From assembly GCA_964652975.1 (NCBI GenBank), contig CAZZCN010000004.1, positions 20,430 through 84,429 of the forward strand: DNA of 64,000 nucleotides, in the 5' to 3' direction. The stretch's first letter is position 1. Each line of letters begins with the position of its first letter. This DNA is from CAZZCN01 sp964652975 (lineage in GTDB: Bacteria > Bacillota > Clostridia > Saccharofermentanales > UBA5734). Shown piece by piece: positions 8,915 to 17,519 of the stretch. A model generated the notes under the pieces. The model did no database searches. It saw only the letters and a list, made by a program, of their open reading frames with translations, and was not told where the DNA came from. The position numbers and the translations under genes are program-made.

Positions 8915-8942
8915 TTGACAATGCTAGGTATTATGATAAGAT
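8915..8942 (+). promoter_or_regulatory. Probable sigma-A promoter for riboswitch 2 operon
   Basis: TTGACA at 8915-8920, a 16-base spacer, and TAAGAT at 8937-8942. It lies after the capF stop and about 110 bases before the riboswitch core, so the A-B cassette can be transcribed separately from capE-capF. Confidence 0.55.
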
Positions 8943-9062
8943 TTTACATATAGAGTTTGTGGTTAATCTTTTTACTAGTAATATTATTATTTGAGTTTTG
9001 TGCTATGTATCAAGATTATATAGATTTTATATATTTTTAGTGATTACAATATTCTTGAAAAT

Positions 9063-9132
9063 AGCAAACTTACCGAAAGGTAAGGACGCAAAGCCAGGAG
9101 TCTAAGGCTTAAGCTATGACAGTCGGGTTGCC
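9063..9132 (+). promoter_or_regulatory. Class I cyclic di-GMP riboswitch (GEMM-I), copy 2
   Basis: The core has AGCAAAC, a perfect P2 hairpin CTTACC-GAAA-GGTAAG with a GNRA loop, the invariant GGACGCAAAGCC joint, and GTCGGGTTGCC closing P1. It differs from copy 1 at many stem positions yet keeps all conserved blocks, which supports continued selection. The upstream ACAATATTCTTGAAAAT is shared with copy 1. It precedes a small ORF and the A-B genes, so intracellular c-di-GMP should control them. A terminator-like hairpin follows directly. Confidence 0.93.
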
Positions 9133-9164
9133 AAGAGGTCAAATGAATTATTTAACCTCTTTTG
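9133..9164 (+). terminator. Expression-platform hairpin of riboswitch 2
   Basis: AGAGGTCAAAT pairs with ATTTAACCTCT and four T follow. The stem replaces the TCA/TGA pairs of copy 1 with AAAT/ATTT, so structure rather than sequence is conserved. The strong site CGAAGGAGG lies just beyond it. Confidence 0.65.
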
Positions 9165-9188
9165 GAACTTTACGAAGGAGGTTTTTTT

Positions 9189-9350
9189 ATGTCCATATTT
9201 GCGAGCATTTTATCTATTTCAGTTACGAGAGTCAAATCGGCAGACACACTATTTACAGATTTTTCATGTTCTTCATTTGTAACCGTTAAACAGCCATACG
9301 CCATGCATTATTATTCAGCTGGAAATTTTATAGGGAGCGTGAACATATGA
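9189..9350 (+). CDS. Small ORF (53 residues) between riboswitch and protein A
   Basis: ATG 9189 is preceded by the strongest ribosome binding site in the cassette, AAGGAGGTTTTTTT. The frame encodes 53 residues starting MSIFASILSIS and stops with TGA that overlaps the ATG of protein A (ATGA, 9347-9350). In copy 1 the equivalent ribosome binding site serves protein A directly, so this ORF is an insertion or a leader peptide specific to copy 2. It could couple translation to A. No similarity is recognised. Confidence 0.5.
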   Translation: MSIFASILSISVTRVKSADTLFTDFSCSSFVTVKQPYAMHYYSAGNFIGSVNI

Positions 9351-9976
9351 GTACTTTAGCCGGGATATTTAAGCCTGTAGGAATATTTTTAGCGATTTGC
9401 GTGGTGTTTCTAGGTGTGCTGATTGTTAACAAGATTAGTACGACGAATGCCGAGACAATAAAGGAAAGGGCGAACAGGGCTCCACTCGTCAAGATGGAAG
9501 CTGCTCTTGTGAAGCAACTTGAGAATCTCGAAAAGGATTCTCTAACGGATTTTATGAGGAAGCAATACAGCGACTCGGAATTATATGACATCGGGAAGAA
9601 GTATTTTGTATATGATCTAAGTGTTAGCGGTACTGATATTAACAGCGGGAATACCCAGCTCAACTTAAATGACTCGCAACTGGAAATTGTTATTACCGAA
9701 AATATCAAAGACAGTGATTTTCCTGCTGAAATAATTAAGGAAATTTCACTATTAAACAAAGACAAATTCCTATCAGCACCTCCTGTTACTATTACTTCTA
9801 CCAAATCCGCTTATACGGAAAAGACTGAATATTTTACAGACAGAACCGTTGCAAGCTACCTGTTCAAGGCATTCGAGAACGATGAAATCATTTCTGTTAC
9901 GATTAACAATCCAGATATTGTAAAATCGCTGGGTCTTGAGACGAATGAGGTCAAGATTTTTGTCAAGCATAAGTGA
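9347..9976 (+). CDS. Protein A: uncharacterised single-pass membrane protein, intact copy
   Basis: The 209-residue product has a membrane segment at about residues 8-29 and then an outer region of mixed alpha/beta character with no known domain that I can name. Motifs shared with copy 1 are ETIKERANR, LTDFM, SELYDIGKKYF, YDLSVSG and SQLEIVIT. The C-terminal 85 residues (SAPPVTITSTKSAYTEKTEYF onward) are missing in copy 1. It is translationally coupled to the small ORF at 9189-9350 and followed by protein B after 186 bases. Position between capF and capG and control by c-di-GMP suggest a role at the cell surface, possibly in polysaccharide assembly or anchoring; that is inference. Confidence 0.8.
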   Translation: MSTLAGIFKPVGIFLAICVVFLGVLIVNKISTTNAETIKERANRAPLVKMEAALVKQLENLEKDSLTDFMRKQYSDSELYDIGKKYFVYDLSVSGTDINSGNTQLNLNDSQLEIVITENIKDSDFPAEIIKEISLLNKDKFLSAPPVTITSTKSAYTEKTEYFTDRTVASYLFKAFENDEIISVTINNPDIVKSLGLETNEVKIFVKHK

Positions 9977-10017
9977 TGGATTTGCAATGCAAACAGTGAT
10001 GGTGAATAATTTGGAAT

Positions 10018-10118
10018 GTTTTTATCAAATACAAGCAGTGAAAAGAAAACTAAGGCTTTTGTCGAATATAAGTAGTGAAAAGCAAACTAAGGTTTTTATC
10101 AAACACCAAGGATGAAAA
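10018..10118 (+). repeat. 37-bp tandem repeat between A and B
   Basis: Units start at 10018, 10055 and 10092 (third partial). Each begins G(T/C)TTTT(A/G)TC and contains AGTGAAAA. Copy 1 of the cassette has lost this spacer in its deletion. Confidence 0.8.
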
Positions 10119-10162
10119 TACTATAACAATTTGAATAACTTGCAAGGTGAAGAGGGTGGATT

Positions 10163-11128
10163 ATGGGAAACGATGGATTTCAGAACAACGATGGATTTTT
10201 GAATAATGAAGGGAATGAAGATTTATTTAAACATATGATTTTGTTGACTGCTGATGACTCCGGAAGGGATTTCCGGGATCCTGATGTGCATGAGGAATTT
10301 GGTGGCGGCGCGGGGATTTTGACTGATGAAGATTCGCAGGAGCAATTTTATTCAAGGGAGACTTCGAGAAACTGGATGATATTCACAACTGTTATGCTGG
10401 CATTCGTTGTTGTGGAACTTGTTATTTTGTTCAGTTTCAGCATCGGATATGACAATGAGAGAAGTATTAACCGTGCCACTTCGCAGCGTATTTTAAGATA
10501 TGAGGCAGCTATTAAGGGTTACAATTCGCCGCCTCTGCTGCAAAAAGCAGGTACTGTCGGCTCAGATTCGAGTACGGATTCGGATTCGGGTTCGGGTTCG
10601 GATAAGGATGATGAAACAGACAGCAGACATTTTCTGGAGAACAGTCTCAAGTCGATTCTTTCTCCGTCACAGCTTGTCGATTTGACAAAGTCATTCTGGG
10701 TATACGAACTTAGCATCAATGGTGAAATATTACCGATTGATGCGGTTTCGGACGGACTTACCATCGAGGCCGTATCCTCCAGCGGTTATAGTGCAGCAAG
10801 GGCTGTTGAGAGTCCTGACCCGGGAGCGGACACAACACCCACGGATGCACAAAGCAGAAAAGTTATCAAAGTGATGGCCGGTGATGTAACAGTCAAATTC
10901 TCGCAGGTCGAGAAGCTCAGATCGCTGCCTGTTTCGTTGCATTCCAAAGGTGCTTTGGGTGGAACTGTCGCCAAAGACTCTTTTAACAAGCATCTCATTA
11001 TTACTTCGAAGGTTAATGCCGACAGCAACACTGCAGACGGTGTTGCTTCATATTTTTTCAAAGATATCAAAGCGGGGCAATCCATTGAGCTTTCTCCTGA
11101 CAGTGTCCTTAGAAGTTATATTGGTTAA
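10163..11128 (+). CDS. Protein B: uncharacterised single-pass membrane protein, intact copy
   Basis: The 321-residue protein has an acidic cytoplasmic region of about 70 residues, a membrane segment at 71-95 (WMIFTTVMLAFVVVELVILF), a short Ser/Asp/Gly linker and an outer domain. Conserved blocks shared with copy 1 are DNERSINR, HFLENSLKSILSPSQLVDL, INGEILPIDAVSDGL, KVIKVMAGDVTVKFSQVEK and the end SPDSVLRSYIG. No family is recognised. The start ATG 10163 follows AGGTGAAGAGGGTGG. It is co-transcribed with A behind riboswitch 2. The strong conservation of the outer domain, against a free linker, suggests the outer part does the work. Confidence 0.8.
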   Translation: MGNDGFQNNDGFLNNEGNEDLFKHMILLTADDSGRDFRDPDVHEEFGGGAGILTDEDSQEQFYSRETSRNWMIFTTVMLAFVVVELVILFSFSIGYDNERSINRATSQRILRYEAAIKGYNSPPLLQKAGTVGSDSSTDSDSGSGSDKDDETDSRHFLENSLKSILSPSQLVDLTKSFWVYELSINGEILPIDAVSDGLTIEAVSSSGYSAARAVESPDPGADTTPTDAQSRKVIKVMAGDVTVKFSQVEKLRSLPVSLHSKGALGGTVAKDSFNKHLIITSKVNADSNTADGVASYFFKDIKAGQSIELSPDSVLRSYIG

Positions 11129-11257
11129 TGTGAGAATGTTATATCTGGTAGCGGAATGTGTTACCAGTTGTATTGATTGGTTTTTCTTGAAATTGTAGAT
11201 AATAGCTGCGAACAGACTATCTGATGAAATAAGCGGTGTGGACTATAGGTATGAAAT

Positions 11258-11539
11258 ATGAATAATACACCAAGAATAAAAGATGTAGAACCGAATGGAA
11301 ATATGATATTAACTGTAATATTTCAAAATGGTGTTATAAAAGAATACGATGTAAGGCCATTAATTTCAAGGTATGACGTTTTTGAACAACTTGAAAATGA
11401 ATCTATATTTAATTTGGCAAGGGTTGATTGTGGCGGATTTGGAGTTGCGTGGACAGACGAAATCGACCTTTCGGAATATGAAATATGGGAAAATGGCATT
11501 ACTATTAGTCCAAGTGAAACTACATCTAAGGCATGCTAG
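11258..11539 (+). CDS. DUF2442 domain protein
   Basis: This 93-residue protein matches the small DUF2442 family: VEPNGNMILTVIFQNGVIKEYDVRPL, then VDCGGFGVAWTDEIDLS and a terminal YEIWENG. Family members are often next to a DUF4160 toxin-like partner, but none is seen here. The ribosome binding site is weak. Function unknown. Confidence 0.75.
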   Translation: MNNTPRIKDVEPNGNMILTVIFQNGVIKEYDVRPLISRYDVFEQLENESIFNLARVDCGGFGVAWTDEIDLSEYEIWENGITISPSETTSKAC

Positions 11540-11926
11540 AGAATTAATATGAACCTAGTTGATTTTATTACTATTATTTGATTGGTAAAGCAGAATCTCT
11601 GATTTCAGGTGCCACAAAGTAACCCTGGGGGAACTTGGGATATAATATAAAAATTGCAAAATTGTGATGTATGATATTGATATTAAATCCACAATGAAGT
11701 AGAATGCTTTTAGAAGCAATTTTAAGTCCAATTTTGATTATGGCCTATAGCAATGTTTCAGTGCCAGATGATTGCTGACCCACGCGGAAGTCACCACGGA
11801 AGTTACCACGGATTACAAAAGTATCAAATCACTTATTATGGTGAAAGTATCAAAAACATATATAAAATTATAACTAGAAGATTTGTTCTAGCACGAAAAA
11901 TTTGTCACATATTTGGGGAGATTACA
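11540..11926. other. Intergenic stretch before capG
   Basis: It contains a short CACGGAAGT repeat around 11780-11805 but no gene I can support. An open frame runs through 11753-11926 in phase with capG, but the strong GGGGAG site before ATG 11927 argues that it is not translated. Confidence 0.45.
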
Positions 11927-13054
11927 ATGAATAAAAAACTAAAAGTAATGACCGTAGTTGGGACCAGACCTGAGATAATCAGGCTTTCAGCTGTGATTAA
12001 CAAGCTTGAGGAGTCCGAGGCGATTGAGCACATTCTGGTGCATACAGGGCAGAATTATGACTATGAGTTGAACGAGGTGTTTTTTAATGATTTCAAGCTC
12101 AGGAAGCCGGATTATTTCCTTGACGCGGCAATCGGGACCGCTGTTGAGACAATTGGAAATATTCTTGTGAAGATTGATCCCATATTAGAACAGACGAAGC
12201 CTGATGCGGTGCTTGTCCTCGGGGATACGAACAGCTGCCTGTGTGCTATTGCAGCCAAGAGAAGGCATATTCCGATTTTTCATATGGAGGCGGGGAACAG
12301 ATGTTTTGACCAGCGTGTGCCGGAAGAGACCAACCGTAAGATAGTCGACCATACAGCGGACATCAATCTTACATACAGCGACATTGCCAGAGAGTATCTG
12401 CTTCGTGAAGGGCTGCCGTCCGACCGTATTATCAAGACTGGAAGTCCTATGTTCGAGGTTATCAACTCCAGGCTGGCGGACATCGATGCATCGGATGTTG
12501 TTGAGAGACTTGAGCTTAATGAAGGGCAGTACTTTGTTGTATCTGCACATCGTGAAGAAAATATAAATTCCGATACTAACTTTGCTGACTTGATGGATAG
12601 TTTGAATGCTATTGCAGAGAGATACCACATGCCCGTCATTGTGAGCACCCATCCCAGAACCCGCAAGATGATTGATGCCAGGCAAGTTGTCTTGAATCCG
12701 CTTATCTCGCTTATGAAGCCTCTTGGATTCAATGACTATATCAAGCTCCAATCAAAAGCCAAGGCGGTTATCAGCGACAGCGGAACCATCAGCGAAGAGT
12801 CATCTATTCTGAAATTCAAGGCACTTAATATCCGTCAGGCGCACGAAAGGCCTGAAGCCATGGAAGAAGCTTCTGTTATCATGGTGGGACTTGGCAAGGA
12901 ACGTATAATGCAAGGCCTTGCAATCCTCGAGACTCAGCAGCCGGAGACTTTGCGATATGTTGCCGACTACAGCATGCCTAACGTGTCAGATAAGGTCCTA
13001 CGCATTATTTTGTCATATACTGATTATGTCAATCGTGTTGTATGGGGGAAATAG
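11927..13054 (+). CDS. capG: Non-hydrolysing UDP-sugar 2-epimerase (CapG/FnlC, WecB family)
   Basis: The 375-residue enzyme shows GTRPEIIRL near the N-terminus, LVLGDTNSCL, HMEAGNRCFDQRVPEETNRK and the donor-site motif ISDSGTISEESS. With CapE and CapF present, the likely reaction is C2 epimerisation of UDP-2-acetamido-2,6-dideoxy-L-talose to UDP-N-acetyl-L-fucosamine, the last step. A plain UDP-GlcNAc 2-epimerase is the alternative. ATG 11927, with GGGGAG upstream, gives the normal family length; an upstream in-frame extension exists but is unlikely. Confidence 0.88.
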   Translation: MNKKLKVMTVVGTRPEIIRLSAVINKLEESEAIEHILVHTGQNYDYELNEVFFNDFKLRKPDYFLDAAIGTAVETIGNILVKIDPILEQTKPDAVLVLGDTNSCLCAIAAKRRHIPIFHMEAGNRCFDQRVPEETNRKIVDHTADINLTYSDIAREYLLREGLPSDRIIKTGSPMFEVINSRLADIDASDVVERLELNEGQYFVVSAHREENINSDTNFADLMDSLNAIAERYHMPVIVSTHPRTRKMIDARQVVLNPLISLMKPLGFNDYIKLQSKAKAVISDSGTISEESSILKFKALNIRQAHERPEAMEEASVIMVGLGKERIMQGLAILETQQPETLRYVADYSMPNVSDKVLRIILSYTDYVNRVVWGK

Positions 13055-13330
13055 AGTCAGAATATGTAAAGCAAAAATTAAATGTTAATACAATAAAAAA
13101 GTACTCAATAATAGTCAGATAAAATGAAAGTAAAAATAAAATGCTTGCCATCATACACATTCTTGTAATATAATGTTCACATTCAATGACGAATGCTTTG
13201 ATTCATTTTTTTAAATAGATATTGACTTTGTTAGAATTAGGTTTGGCCATTTCTTTTTATATTATATAAAAGTTTTGTTCGAATCTATTTTTATAAAAAA
13301 AGACTGAAAACAAAAATGAAGGAGGATTCT

Positions 13331-14467
13331 ATGATTAAAAAATTATTGGCTATTCTAATCGGAACGACAATGCTTGCTACTCTATTGCCAGGTTGTAGTG
13401 GAGGAGGCAACACAATCAAAATTGGTGGAATTCAACCGATCAGTGGTGATGTTTCAGCTTACGGAACGCAATCCAGGGATGCAATACTGCTTGCAATCAA
13501 GGAGATCAACGCTAAAGGTGGAGTTCTAGGCAAACAACTGGAAGCTGTAATCGAAGACGATGAAGCAACTCCAGAAAAGACTCTAAACGCATTCACGAAA
13601 CTCGTTACCAAGGACAAGGTAGTGGGTATTGTAGGCGCACTTACCAGCAACTGTTCAATCCCTTTATCTAAAGAAGCACAGAAGAGAAAAGTTGTTATGA
13701 TTACACCATCTTCAACCAATGCAACAGTAACTGATGCAGGAGATTATGTTTTCAGAGCATGCTTTATCGATCCTTTCCAAGGCACGGTCAATGCCAAATT
13801 TGCTTTTGACAATTTAAAAGCCAAGAAAGCTGCTGTTATTTTTGACAACACAAACGACTATTCTATTGGCCTCAAAGATAACTTCGTCAAGACATTCAAA
13901 GAGCTTGGTGGCACAATTACCAACGAAGAATCCTATGCAACCAAGGATAAGGATTTTGCCGCACAATTAACCAAAATCAAGGGCGGAACACCTGACATTC
14001 TTTTTGTTCCTGACTACTACAGCACAGTGTCTCTTATCGCAAAGCAAGCAAGAAATTCCGGTATCATGTCAACAATGCTTGGCGGAGATGGCTGGGAAGC
14101 AATTGCAAGCAACGCCGGTGAAGAAGTTAACGGCTCATATTACAGCAATCACTATACTAGCAGTGCCGACGATGCAGAAGTCAAGTCATTCGTAGCAGCC
14201 TATAAAGCAGCTTATAACGTTGAGCCCAATGCCCTTGCCGCTCTTGCTTATGATGCTACATACATCCTCGCAGACGCAATTGCCGCTGCCGGATCGACTG
14301 ATTCAGAGAAAATCAGAGATGCCATGGCTAAGACAGATAAGAAATTCGTTACCGGAAGAGTCAAGTATGACGAGAAGCGTAACCCGATCAAGTCCGTTGT
14401 CATGGTCAAGGTTGTTTTTGAAGGCGGAAAGCTAAAAGAAGTATACGAGACAACAGTTGATCCATAA
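13331..14467 (+). CDS. livJ: Branched-chain amino acid ABC transporter, substrate-binding lipoprotein
   Basis: The 378-residue protein starts at ATG 13331 after GAAGGAGGATTCT. It has a lipoprotein signal peptide with lipobox LLPGC near residue 23, followed by a Gly/Ser spacer. The mature part is a periplasmic-binding-protein type I fold (IKIGGIQPISGDVSAYG, VVGIVGALTSNCS, YDATYILADAI). It would bind Leu/Ile/Val outside the membrane and feed LivHMGF encoded next. The terminator after it lets it be expressed above the rest of the operon. The 276 bases before it show no attenuator or T-box. Confidence 0.92.
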   Translation: MIKKLLAILIGTTMLATLLPGCSGGGNTIKIGGIQPISGDVSAYGTQSRDAILLAIKEINAKGGVLGKQLEAVIEDDEATPEKTLNAFTKLVTKDKVVGIVGALTSNCSIPLSKEAQKRKVVMITPSSTNATVTDAGDYVFRACFIDPFQGTVNAKFAFDNLKAKKAAVIFDNTNDYSIGLKDNFVKTFKELGGTITNEESYATKDKDFAAQLTKIKGGTPDILFVPDYYSTVSLIAKQARNSGIMSTMLGGDGWEAIASNAGEEVNGSYYSNHYTSSADDAEVKSFVAAYKAAYNVEPNALAALAYDATYILADAIAAAGSTDSEKIRDAMAKTDKKFVTGRVKYDEKRNPIKSVVMVKVVFEGGKLKEVYETTVDP

Positions 14468-14601
14468 AATTAACCACATGTAGATTTAAACTCTGCCATC
14501 TCTACGAGTTGGTGAAAGTATGCCACATAGTTAATCAAACCCCGTAGTATTATGGTTCTGATAAATGTAAAAGATCATAATTATGTAAAGTATAAGAATA
14601 T

Positions 14602-14641
14602 AATAATGGGGGAGGGACTCTTCTCCCATTATTGTATTTTT
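14602..14641 (+). terminator. Terminator between livJ and livH
   Basis: AATAATGGGGGAG pairs with CTTCTCCCATTATT around a short loop and is followed by a T-rich tail. Partial termination here would give excess binding protein over permease, as is common for binding-protein operons. Confidence 0.75.
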
Positions 14642-14770
14642 ATTATGAAAATGAGACTATAACAGCAAATAACAAATATGCAAACAACTAATTGTAAATG
14701 ACGTTTCGCGAAGTGAGAATCAAGAAGCAAGTAAATTTAATGATTTTTATTCTAAGGGGAGGCACTTTTA

Positions 14771-15658
14771 ATGGAATTTTTGCAACAGATGGTAAACGGA
14801 ATTTCTCTCGGAAGCGTTTACGCCCTGATAGCATTAGGTTATACAATGGTGTATGGCATTGTAAAACTTATTAACTTCGCTCACGGTGAAGTTATGATGA
14901 TTGGTGCCTTTACCGGATATTTTGTAATGAGGGCGATGGGGCCGACTTATCTTTCACTCGTTGTCGCAATTGCTGCATCAATGGCTGTGTGTGCAATATT
15001 AGGAATGACTATCGAGAAGACATGCTATAAGCCTCTTAGGAATGCGCCCAAGATAAATATTTTGATTACAGCCATAGGATTATCGATATTTCTCCAGAAT
15101 CTGGCAAGGGTGGTTCCATTTATAGGACCCAACCCTAAGCAGTTTCCTACTTTACCGAATAAGAACATTGACATATTCGGATTTCGCATCAGCCAGGTAA
15201 AGGTCATCGTTATAATCGTTTCTATTCTTCTGATGATTATTTTAAATATTATTGTAAACTACACCAAGACAGGGAAAGCTATGAGAGCGACATCTTACGA
15301 CAGGGATGCAGCTCTTTTAATGGGTATAAATATCAATAGAATAATATCTATAACATTCGCAATAGGTGCATCCATCGGCGGTTCTGCCGGTGTCTTGTTC
15401 GCACTTTCCTATCCTCAGGTCGAGCCTTACATGGGAGTCATGCCCGGATTAAAGGCTTTTGTCGCAGCAGTTCTCGGAGGCATAGGGAGCATTCCAGGTG
15501 CTATGCTTGGAGGATATATCATGGGTACGGCAGAGACCCTTACTAAAGGGTTCATATCATCAAAACTCGGAGATGCGGTCGCATTCGGTATTTTGATAAT
15601 TATTCTGATCATAAGACCCGCAGGTATTTTAGGTAAGAAAACAAACGAGAAGGTTTAG
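14771..15658 (+). CDS. livH: Branched-chain amino acid ABC transporter permease LivH
   Basis: The 295-residue integral membrane protein carries the LivH hallmarks NGISLGSVYALIALGYTMVYG at the start, INFAHGEVMMIGAF, AVLGGIGSIPGAMLGG and a final IRPAGILGKK. It forms half of the membrane channel with LivM. The start ATG 14771 follows AAGGGGAGGCAC. Confidence 0.93.
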   Translation: MEFLQQMVNGISLGSVYALIALGYTMVYGIVKLINFAHGEVMMIGAFTGYFVMRAMGPTYLSLVVAIAASMAVCAILGMTIEKTCYKPLRNAPKINILITAIGLSIFLQNLARVVPFIGPNPKQFPTLPNKNIDIFGFRISQVKVIVIIVSILLMIILNIIVNYTKTGKAMRATSYDRDAALLMGININRIISITFAIGASIGGSAGVLFALSYPQVEPYMGVMPGLKAFVAAVLGGIGSIPGAMLGGYIMGTAETLTKGFISSKLGDAVAFGILIIILIIRPAGILGKKTNEKV

Positions 15659-15692
15659 CTTATATTAAGACCCACATAAGTTGGAGGTAAAA

Positions 15693-16721
15693 ATGTTTAA
15701 GCGACAAGGACTTAAAAATACATTAACACTTTTAGCAGTATCCGTTGCAGTTTATGCATTGCTTTTGGTACTGCAGATAGTAGGAGTGATAGATGAGTAT
15801 AACGGAAGGCTGCTGGCTCTTTCCGGAATATATTTAATTGTTGCCTTAAGCCTCAACCTTGTTACAGGATTTACCGGGCAGCTGGCCTTGGGACACGCAG
15901 GATTCATGTGCGTCGGAGCATATAGCACGGCGATAGGAATCATGCAATTTCATTTGCCGATGATCATAGCAATAATACTTGGAGGAATTGTATCCTCAAT
16001 ATTCGGTCTTGTTATTGGATTCCCGACTCTAAGACTTCGAGGAGACTACCTTGCCATAGCCACTTTAGGGTTTGGTGAGATTATAAGAGTTACTGTAATC
16101 AATCTGGATAAGCTCACCGGTGGTGCATCAGGGCTTGACGGAATACCTTCGTTTTCCGATACCGGTGATTACCTGATAGATGCACTCATTCGATACACAT
16201 GGGTTTTTGGATTTGCTATTTTTGTCATTGTCGTAATCAGCAATTTAATCAAATCGTCCAATGGAAGAGCTATTATTTCGGTAAGAGAGGATGAAATTGC
16301 GGCTAATTCAATGGGGGTGAATACGTCATATCAGAAAATTTATGCTTTTGTCATATCCGCTTTCATAGCAGGACTTGGCGGAGGCTTGTATGCAGCATTT
16401 ATTGGCTATTTGAACCCTGTAATGTTCGGATTTCTTTCATCGGTCAATATAGTTATTATAATAGTTCTTGGAGGCCTTGGCAGTATAACAGGTACGATTT
16501 TTGCAGCCATAGGATTCACGTATATACAGGAATGGCTTAGAGTATTTAAGGATTTCCGCCTTGTTATTTTCGGACTTGCATTAATTGCAGTCATGCTTTT
16601 TTGGCCCAGTGGCCTTATGGGCAACAAAGAAATCTCAATTATCGGCATCCTTAACAAAGAAGCCAGAGCTAAGCATTTTGACAAAATCAAAAGCTTCATC
16701 AGCAAGAGAAAGAGAGGTTAG
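15693..16721 (+). CDS. livM: Branched-chain amino acid ABC transporter permease LivM
   Basis: The 342-residue membrane protein shows NLVTGFTGQLALGHAGFM, GDYLAIATLGFGEIIR and VLGGLGSITG, the typical LivM pattern. ATG 15693 is chosen because TTGGAGG sits right before it; an in-frame TTG upstream lies inside that site. It pairs with LivH and is 35 bases downstream of it. Confidence 0.92.
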   Translation: MFKRQGLKNTLTLLAVSVAVYALLLVLQIVGVIDEYNGRLLALSGIYLIVALSLNLVTGFTGQLALGHAGFMCVGAYSTAIGIMQFHLPMIIAIILGGIVSSIFGLVIGFPTLRLRGDYLAIATLGFGEIIRVTVINLDKLTGGASGLDGIPSFSDTGDYLIDALIRYTWVFGFAIFVIVVISNLIKSSNGRAIISVREDEIAANSMGVNTSYQKIYAFVISAFIAGLGGGLYAAFIGYLNPVMFGFLSSVNIVIIIVLGGLGSITGTIFAAIGFTYIQEWLRVFKDFRLVIFGLALIAVMLFWPSGLMGNKEISIIGILNKEARAKHFDKIKSFISKRKRG

Positions 16722-16727
16722 GACAAT

Positions 16728-17519
16728 ATGGTCGTTTTAGAGACAAAAAACCTTTCTATAGAATTTGGTGGTCTTAAAGCCGTTTCGAATTTTAATTTTG
16801 CAATCAACGAAGGAGATCTGGTAGGTCTAATTGGACCGAATGGAGCAGGCAAAACAACAGTTTTCAACATGCTGTCAGGAATTTACAACCCCACATCCGG
16901 AAGCATATTGTTCAACACACAGAAATCCAAACTTGTAAATATCAACAAGCACAAGCCATATCAGACAACGAGGGAGGGCATTGCCAGAACATTCCAGAAC
17001 ATCAGACTGTTCAAGAATCTGACTGTCATGGACAACGTGCGAATTGCATTACATACAAGTGCCAGATATAACTCACTGCAAGCCATACTCCGGACACCTG
17101 CATTTTACAAGGAAGAGGTTCGGATCAAAGAACGTGCACAGGAATTACTTAAGATTTTCAATCTTGATTCCAAGCAGAACGAGCTAGCCAAGAACCTTCC
17201 ATACGGTGAACAGCGCAAGCTTGAAATTACAAGGGCACTCGCTACAGACCCCAAGCTCTTGCTGCTGGATGAGCCCGCTGCCGGCATGAATCCTCAGGAG
17301 ACACAGAACCTGATGCAGCTAATTAAATTCATACGAGAGAAATTTGACCTTACCATTCTTCTGATTGAACACGACATGAGCCTTGTCATGGGGATTTGTG
17401 AGCGGATAACTGTTCTGGATTACGGAGTTACTCTTGCCGAAGGTACGCCGGAACAGATAAGCAAGGACCCTAAGGTTATCAAGGCATACCTGGGAGAGGA
17501 CGGTGGTTTCAGTGCTTAA
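16728..17519 (+). CDS. livG: Branched-chain amino acid ABC transporter ATPase LivG
   Basis: The 263-residue ATPase has Walker A GPNGAGKTT near residue 37, a signature-type region LPYGEQRKLEI, Walker B LLLLDEPAAGMNP and the switch His in LLIEHDMSLVM. The long insert after Walker A and the terminal EAYLG-like KAYLGEDG are typical of LivG. It overlaps livF by 17 bases. Confidence 0.93.
   Translation: MVVLETKNLSIEFGGLKAVSNFNFAINEGDLVGLIGPNGAGKTTVFNMLSGIYNPTSGSILFNTQKSKLVNINKHKPYQTTREGIARTFQNIRLFKNLTVMDNVRIALHTSARYNSLQAILRTPAFYKEEVRIKERAQELLKIFNLDSKQNELAKNLPYGEQRKLEITRALATDPKLLLLDEPAAGMNPQETQNLMQLIKFIREKFDLTILLIEHDMSLVMGICERITVLDYGVTLAEGTPEQISKDPKVIKAYLGEDGGFSA

Noticed and set aside
11753..11926. 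58-residue N-terminal extension of capG
   Set aside because: The family starts at MNKKLKVMTVVGTRPE, and a good ribosome binding site lies before ATG 11927.
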